A stretch of DNA of 5,678 nt from an uncultured Candidatus Altimarinota bacterium. Its GTDB lineage: Bacteria; Patescibacteriota; Gracilibacteria; CAIRYL01. Positions within the stretch are counted from its first letter, which is position 1; each line of letters opens with the position of its first letter. The notes under the pieces were generated by a model. It saw only the letters and a list, made by a program, of their open reading frames with translations. It was not told the origin of the DNA and did not search any database. The DNA is taken from NCBI GenBank assembly GCA_947311665.1, contig CAMZLA010000099.1:1-5678 (forward strand), read 5' to 3'. Position numbers and translations under genes: made by a program. Below, in pieces: positions 1-5,600 of the stretch.

Positions 1-27
1 TACATATTTTCTAATTACTACAAAAGA

Positions 28-1350
28 ATGTCAGCAACTACAAAAATATTATGGGCTATCACTTTTTTCTCTGCAGGAATATTGGGAGGAAAAATTATTT
101 CTGATGAATTGCAATATCCAACTTATATTTCAGAAACAACACCAACGATAATAGACAATTCATCAGATGAAATAACAAAAAACACAAAAGATGATGATGA
201 AAACAATAAAAATTTAGAAGAAAAACAAACACAAGAAAAAACATTTCCACCAAAAAAATTATTTTCAGATATTGATGTAAATAAATTGGAAAAAGTATAT
301 AAAATTTTAGAAAAAAATTTTGTTGAACCAGAAAAAATAACAAGTAAAAAACTGGAGGAATGGATTATTCGTGGAATTTTATATTCTGTAGAAGATAATT
401 ATACTGATTATTTTAATGAAGATCAAAGTGAAGAATTTAAAAATGAAATGAAAGGAGATTTTGAAGGAGTTGGCGCTGTCCTTGAAAAAAGAAAAAAAAT
501 ATTATATATAACAGAAGTTTTAAAAAATAGGCCTGCTGCTCGAGCGGGACTTTTACCTGGAGATATTATTTTTTCTGTAGACGGAAAAGAAGTCAGCGAT
601 GAAACTATTTGGGAAACTGTATTAAGAATTAGAGGTGAAAAAAATACTGATGTTACATTAGAGATTATAAGAAAAGGGGAAAAAAAAGAAATAACAGCTA
701 CACGAAAAATTATTCATGTAGAAAGTGTAGAACTTTCTTGGGAAGGAAAAAATAAAGATATTGCTGTTTTAGAAGTGAACCAATTTGGAGATGATTTAAT
801 TAAAGAATTTGAAAAAGCCTTCAACGAGATGAAACAAAAAAAATATTCATCGATTATTGTCGATATGCGATATAACGGAGGAGGATATATGCAAGGAGCA
901 GTTGATTTAGCTTCATATTTTTTACCAGCAAACAAAACAGTTTTAATGATAGAAACTAAAAATGGAATTGAAGAAACTCTCAAAACAAATAATCAAAAAA
1001 ATAAAGATATTTCTTCTCCTCTCATTATTTTAACAAATGGAGGAACAGCAAGTAGTGCAGAAATTTTTACTGCAAGTCTTACAGAACACAATAGAGCAAA
1101 AACTGTTGGAGAAAAAACATTTGGAAAAGGAGTTGTTCAACAGCTTTTCCCTTTGCAATTGGGAAGTGATGAATTTATAAAAATAACAATTGCCAAATGG
1201 CTTACCCCAAACAAAAAAAATGTAACCCACAAAGAACCACTTATTCCTAATACTCTTATTGAATGGAATAGAAGTGAAATGACTGAAGAACAATTTAGTA
1301 ATGATTATGATCCTCAATTGGAAAAAGCAGTTGAAATTTTAGAAAAATAA
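28..1350 (+). CDS. ctpA: S41 carboxy-terminal processing serine protease (CtpA/CtpB type), membrane-anchored
   Basis: Serine endopeptidase of family S41, expected to act outside the membrane on the C-termini of exported proteins. A hydrophobic segment at residues 6-21 looks like a signal anchor. It is followed by an acidic, low-complexity linker (about 43-72), a helical cap, a PDZ domain (about 146-226, with the GVGA carboxylate-binding loop at 147-150) and the peptidase core (about 240-412). The GTASSAEIF motif places the nucleophile at Ser342; GEKTFGKGVVQQ gives the general base Lys367 and Gln371. The 25- and 4-residue spacings match CtpB and Prc, so the enzyme looks active. At 440 residues it is a usual length for the family. 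The start at ATG 28 has no Shine-Dalgarno, and the frame is open back to base 1 (nine more codons), so the true start may lie outside the window. mnmA follows 12 bases after the TAA. Family call is firm; the paralogue name (ctpA or ctpB) is not. Confidence 0.95.
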   Translation: MSATTKILWAITFFSAGILGGKIISDELQYPTYISETTPTIIDNSSDEITKNTKDDDENNKNLEEKQTQEKTFPPKKLFSDIDVNKLEKVYKILEKNFVEPEKITSKKLEEWIIRGILYSVEDNYTDYFNEDQSEEFKNEMKGDFEGVGAVLEKRKKILYITEVLKNRPAARAGLLPGDIIFSVDGKEVSDETIWETVLRIRGEKNTDVTLEIIRKGEKKEITATRKIIHVESVELSWEGKNKDIAVLEVNQFGDDLIKEFEKAFNEMKQKKYSSIIVDMRYNGGGYMQGAVDLASYFLPANKTVLMIETKNGIEETLKTNNQKNKDISSPLIILTNGGTASSAEIFTASLTEHNRAKTVGEKTFGKGVVQQLFPLQLGSDEFIKITIAKWLTPNKKNVTHKEPLIPNTLIEWNRSEMTEEQFSNDYDPQLEKAVEILEK

Positions 1351-1362
1351 AAAATAAATATA

Positions 1363-2460
1363 ATGATGAAAAAAAAAGTTCTCATCGGTTTGTCTGGAGG
1401 TTTAGATTCTACCATTACTGCATATCTTTTACAAAAACAAGGCTATGAAGTTATTGGAGTTCATTTTCAACTATGGACTGATGATAGAGCAGAAAAGTTT
1501 TCTAAAAATTTACCAGAAAATAAATGCTGTAGCATGCGAGATTTAATGCTCGCTCGAACCGTTGCAAAAAAATTAAATATTCCTTTTTATATTTTCGATT
1601 TTAGGGAACGATTTAAAAAAGATGTTGTTGATGATTTTATTACTAAATTTAAAAAAGGAATAACACCAAACCCTTGTGTTGAATGTAATAGAAATATTAA
1701 GTTTGGATATTTCTTAGAAAAAATGCATGACCTTGGTTGCGATTTTGTTTCAACAGGACATTATATAAAAAACAAATATAATTCTGAAAAAAAACGATGG
1801 GAAATTTCTGGAGGAAAAGACATTCATAAAGATCAGACATATTTTTTATATACACTTACTCAAGAAAAACTACAACATTGTCTTTTTCCAATGGCAAAAT
1901 ATAACAAAGATGAAATTCGTGAAATTGCAAAAGAGAATGGATTTAAAAGTTTTGCAGAAAAACGAGAGTCTCAAGGTGTTTGTTTTTATGCAGAAAAATC
2001 TCATATTCCTTTTCTTCAGCGACATATTCCAGAAGCATTTATTTCTGGAAATATTATAGAAAAAAAATCTGGGAAAATTATGGGAGAACATAATGGAATT
2101 TTACATTTTACAAAAGGACAACGAGCAAGAGTTGGAGGATGTATAACTCCTCAATATGTTTTAGATATTGATATTACAAAAAACATTGTGCATATCGGTG
2201 ATGATTGTGAGTTATTTACCCAAGAAGCAAAATTGCATACATTAAGCTGGACAATGAATGCTATAGAAAATAATAGTGAAATTAATGTAAAAATTAGACA
2301 TGGAGGAGAAAGTTTAGCAGCTATTTTTTCTTTTTCTGATGAAAATAAAGAAGAAGCTTTTTTAAAATTCACAACACCAATACGAAGCATAACATCAGGA
2401 CAAAGTGCTGTTTTTTATTCTGATGATGGACTGCTTTTGGGGGGAGGGTTGATGTATTAA
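1363..2460 (+). CDS. mnmA: tRNA-specific 2-thiouridylase MnmA
   Basis: Cytoplasmic enzyme that adenylates U34 of tRNA-Lys, -Glu and -Gln and replaces the C2 oxygen with sulfur delivered as a persulfide by a cysteine desulfurase system. The N-terminal PP-loop ATPase signature SGGLDS is at residues 11-16. CCS plus the LARTVAKKLNIPFY segment (55-76) is the usual MnmA adenylation-domain sequence. TPNPCVECN carries the first catalytic cysteine (Cys105), DQTYFLY is at 157-163, and SQGVCF carries the second (Cys207). The C-terminal barrel ends in ITSGQSAVFY and LLLGGGLM, so the protein is complete at 365 residues. The loop FTKGQRARVGG (249-259) is shorter than the commoner TIGQRKGLGIGG form. Two adjacent ATGs (1363 and 1366) are both possible starts. 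There is no Shine-Dalgarno, only an A/T-rich leader. The gene lies 12 bases downstream of the protease gene and is probably co-transcribed with it, although the functions are unrelated. Confidence 0.97.
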   Translation: MMKKKVLIGLSGGLDSTITAYLLQKQGYEVIGVHFQLWTDDRAEKFSKNLPENKCCSMRDLMLARTVAKKLNIPFYIFDFRERFKKDVVDDFITKFKKGITPNPCVECNRNIKFGYFLEKMHDLGCDFVSTGHYIKNKYNSEKKRWEISGGKDIHKDQTYFLYTLTQEKLQHCLFPMAKYNKDEIREIAKENGFKSFAEKRESQGVCFYAEKSHIPFLQRHIPEAFISGNIIEKKSGKIMGEHNGILHFTKGQRARVGGCITPQYVLDIDITKNIVHIGDDCELFTQEAKLHTLSWTMNAIENNSEINVKIRHGGESLAAIFSFSDENKEEAFLKFTTPIRSITSGQSAVFYSDDGLLLGGGLMY

Positions 2461-2496
2461 AAAAACAAAAAACACCATTTACATAAAAAGAAGTCA

Positions 2497-2511
2497 ACAA
2501 TGTTTCATTGT
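2497..2511. other. Small perfect stem-loop in the intergenic region
   Basis: ACAATG and CATTGT form a perfect 6-bp stem around a TTT loop, 36 bases after the mnmA stop. The stem is A/T-rich and is followed by AAATTATTG rather than a run of T, so it is at best a weak intrinsic terminator for the ctpA-mnmA transcript. Its right arm overlaps the predicted -35 box of the next gene, so it could instead be a protein-binding site. Either role is inference. Confidence 0.35.
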
Positions 2512-2536
2512 AAATTATTGTATATTTTAGTATAAT
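2508..2536 (+). promoter_or_regulatory. Predicted sigma70-type promoter for the large surface-protein gene
   Basis: The -10 box is a perfect TATAAT (2531-2536). The -35 box TTGTAA (2508-2513) matches TTGACA at four of six positions, and the spacer is exactly 17 bases. Transcription would start near 2543, leaving a leader of about 18 bases before ATG 2561, with no Shine-Dalgarno. In such AT-rich DNA a TATAAT can arise by chance, but the position, spacing and consensus agree with a dedicated promoter separating this gene from mnmA. Confidence 0.6.
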
Positions 2537-2560
2537 TACTTGAAATATATATAAATATAA

Positions 2561-2650
2561 ATGAAAAAAATATTATTATTCATTGGTGGAATAGTCTCTA
2601 TCTCTTTGTTAATAGCTACTTTATGGAACTCTCAAAATAATTTTTTAGCA
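2561..2650 (+). other. N-terminal signal peptide or membrane anchor of the surface protein
   Basis: The protein begins MKKILLFIGGIVSISLLIAT: two lysines followed by an uninterrupted hydrophobic core at residues 4-21. A signal-peptidase I site is possible after Ala30 (NFLA, then DF), though it is not a clean A-x-A site and the segment could remain as an anchor. This segment supports ATG 2561 as the real start and export by the Sec route. Confidence 0.75.
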
Positions 2651-5600
2651 GATTTTGGATATTCTACAGAGACACTTACTTTTACAGGACCAGGAGGAAG
2701 TCAATGGACTCATACTATTGATGCAAATGCTGATAATTTGGAAAGTATGAAGGTTACAACAACAAGAATTAATACAAATATAACTCCAACAACTGCAAGC
2801 AATACTAATACTTTTGGATTTTCTGCCATGGAAAATGGAGATTGTACTACAAATATATATTTTACAAATGGAGTTGATAATAACCAAGTAGAATATACAA
2901 CATATCTTATATATTGTAAATCTGGGGTAAATACTGTTGAAATAAAACATGTTGTTATGGTAAACGAAGTGTTTAGTGATGAAGTATTTCATGGAGCAGT
3001 AACGTTACAATATAACGCTACACCAACACCAACATCTACAGCTACGGCTACAGCTCTTTCATGTACTGGACCAGATGGAAGCATTATTGAACATGGACAA
3101 TCAAAAATATATTATTCAGCGACAACAAATGCTAATTGTGCAAATATTTCAGAAAGTCGAACATGTAATAATGGAATACTTGAAGGAAATACATCTTTTC
3201 AATATTCTCAATGTTCAGAATTTGAATCATGTACTGGACCTGATGGAAGTAATATTGCTCATGGAAATTCTAAAATATATTACTCTGCCCCATCGGCAGT
3301 AAATTGTGATACAAAAAAAGAAGAGAGAACATGTTATAAAGGAACTCTTTCTGGAAGCTTTACTTTTGGATCATGTTCTTCTCAAATAAGTAATGAAAAA
3401 GATCCATATGGACTTTGTGAAATATGGAAAGATGAAGAAGCTAATAATATAAAATGGAGTGCTATCGATTATGAATATGAAAAAATTATAACTGATGATG
3501 AAGGAAATCAAACAACGGAAACAGTTGTTGATGCTCTAAAAAATGGATCTTTTATTTGTGAAGGAATTGGAGGAAATCATACAGAAGGATATTTATCCGA
3601 ATTACCAAATATAAAAACAGGAATATTAAATCTTCCCACAGGATTTCCTCTTTTAAACGATCTCACATGTAATATTTCTGTTCTTACAGAAAAAGGAATA
3701 GAATCTTCATGTTCTCTTCATCAAAAACTTGTTTCTATTAATACTGTTCAAGTTAACGGCAGTGGAAAAACTTGGAATTTTCCACTTTCTGTTGCTGGAA
3801 ATAAAATAATTCCAATAATTTACGGAGGAAATACTCATGAAATTTATACTGAAGAAAATGGAAGCAATGCTGTTTCTAAACAAACACAAATTATTTTAGT
3901 TACAGATAAGAAAAGTGATGAAGTTCTTGAATGGTCTTCACCAAATGGAGACACTGGAAGTTTGAAAGATTATATTTCTGGTGTTTCTTGTACTCCATCT
4001 TCTCCTTGTACTGGAGAAAAAGTTGTTTTTACAAGTACTACAAAACTAGGAACTTCCTCTATTCTTTTGCAAAATAAATCGACAAAAGAATCAGCAACTT
4101 TCACTGTTCATATTCTTCCATCGGCAGTGGAACATATAAAACTTTCAAATCAATTTTCATCAGAAAAACAATATGTAGGAAGTAGAATTGAACTTTCTGC
4201 AGAAATGGAACTCTTCAATGGACTTTCTCGAAACCCAAGCGACAATGAGTTGGAATGGGAATTTTCTTCTGATGGAGGAACAACATGGGTAAAAAATAAT
4301 GAATTTGGAATTGTGAGTGGTGGAACTTTTTTAGCAAAAAAAGAAGGACTTATTTCTTTTCGAGCAAAAATAACAAATGTTTTTGCTGGAATAAACGAAA
4401 CAAATCTTACATATAAATCTGAAGAGTTGTTATCAGAAAATACTCTTCAAATAGAAATTTATAAAGCACCAACAGGAATGGTAACAATTAACGGAGAAGT
4501 TGCTTCTTGGCATTTTCCTGTTTCACAAAGAGGAAGTAAAAATACATCTCTTATTTATGGAGGAAATAGTACATATTCAGACAGTTCTCTTTCTGGAAAT
4601 TTAAACACTCCAACTCCAACAGCAACAGCCGATGCTTCTACAACAGCCAGTTCTAGTCCTAGCCCAACAGCTAGTTTATCAGATGGACTTACAAGTAATT
4701 GTAATTTAGAAGGATGTGTGAGTGAATATCAAACAAAAGTTTCTACAGAAACAAATATTGTTCTTGTTGTAGATGCTCCTGATAATCATAATTTAGAATG
4801 GACTGCAAGTGTGAGTGATACAGGAATATTAAAAGATTTTGTAACACAAGCATTATGTACTCAAGTAAGTCCTTGTACATCTCAAAAAGTAATATATTAC
4901 GGAGGAACAAAAGAAGGTTCAAACTCTATTCTTTTACAAAATAAAACAACTCAAGAATCTTTTTCTTATACTGTTTATACTCTTCCATCGGCAACAGAAT
5001 CATTAACAATTTCTAATCCATATACAGAAGATATTTATACTGATAGTTTTTTAAGTTTTACAGCAACTGCTGAATTATTTAATGGAAATATAAGAACCCC
5101 TAAAGAATCTGAACTTGTTTGGGAATTTTCTGAAAATGGAGGAACAACATGGCAACAATATAATGAAAATGGAATTGTTTCTGGAGGAAAATTTTTTCCT
5201 AAAAAAGAAGGAATTTATACTTTACGAGCAAGAATTTTAGAAAAAAATGGAATTGTTGGAAAAAATAATTTAAGATATAAAACTCATGAAGTTCTTTCTC
5301 AAAATACCATTACAATTCAGGTAAAAAAAGCTCCTGAAGGTTCTATTATTATTAATGGTGAAACAGGAAACTTTCATTTTCCTGTTTCACAAAAAGGAAC
5401 AAAAGAAGTAACTAAAATTTATGGTGGTAGCTCTCAATCACAAGCAACTCCTACTCCTACAACGATTTCAAGTAATACTTCACCAACCGCAACTCCTATA
5501 CCTACACCACAAGTTCAAGATGATGATTCAAATTTATATACTTATAAAGTTTCTACAGAAACAAGCATTGTTCTTGTTATAAACAAAAAAAATGATGAAG

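Larger units (their letters stand above)
3872..4738 (+). repeat. Long-period repeat unit 1 of the surface protein (289 residues)
   Basis: Residues 438-726. In order: a strand-rich domain beginning VSKQTQIILV with LEWSSPN and a CTPSSPC loop (Cys477, Cys483); SILLQNK and LPSA blocks; a Big-like domain; the second 30-residue YGG module; and a Thr-Pro/Ser linker. It aligns with unit 2 along its whole length. The repeat is a multiple of three and continuous with its neighbours in one frame, so the periodicity is at the protein level. Confidence 0.88.
4739..5548 (+). repeat. Long-period repeat unit 2 of the surface protein (270 residues)
   Basis: Residues 727-996. It has the same order as unit 1: VSTETNIVLV, LEWTAS, CTQVSPC loop (Cys766, Cys772), SILLQNK, LPSA, Big-like domain, YGG module, Thr-Pro linker. 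The core keeps 288-289-residue register with unit 1. The shorter overall period comes from the linker and the pre-domain segment. Confidence 0.88.

Noticed and set aside
2497..2530. Strong intrinsic terminator after mnmA
   Set aside because: The stem is only 6 bp and A/T-rich, and no continuous T-run follows. I list it only as a stem-loop with possible weak terminator activity.
2645..2992. Minus-strand open frame of 115 codons
   Set aside because: It lies wholly opposite the surface-protein coding region. Its translation is low-complexity and rich in Cys, Ser and Ile, as expected from antisense AT-rich repeats, and it shows no recognisable domain.
3075..3302. Plus-strand 75-codon open frame
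   Set aside because: It is out of frame with and inside the Cys-repeat section of the large gene. Its own internal repetition only mirrors the two CTGPDGS copies.
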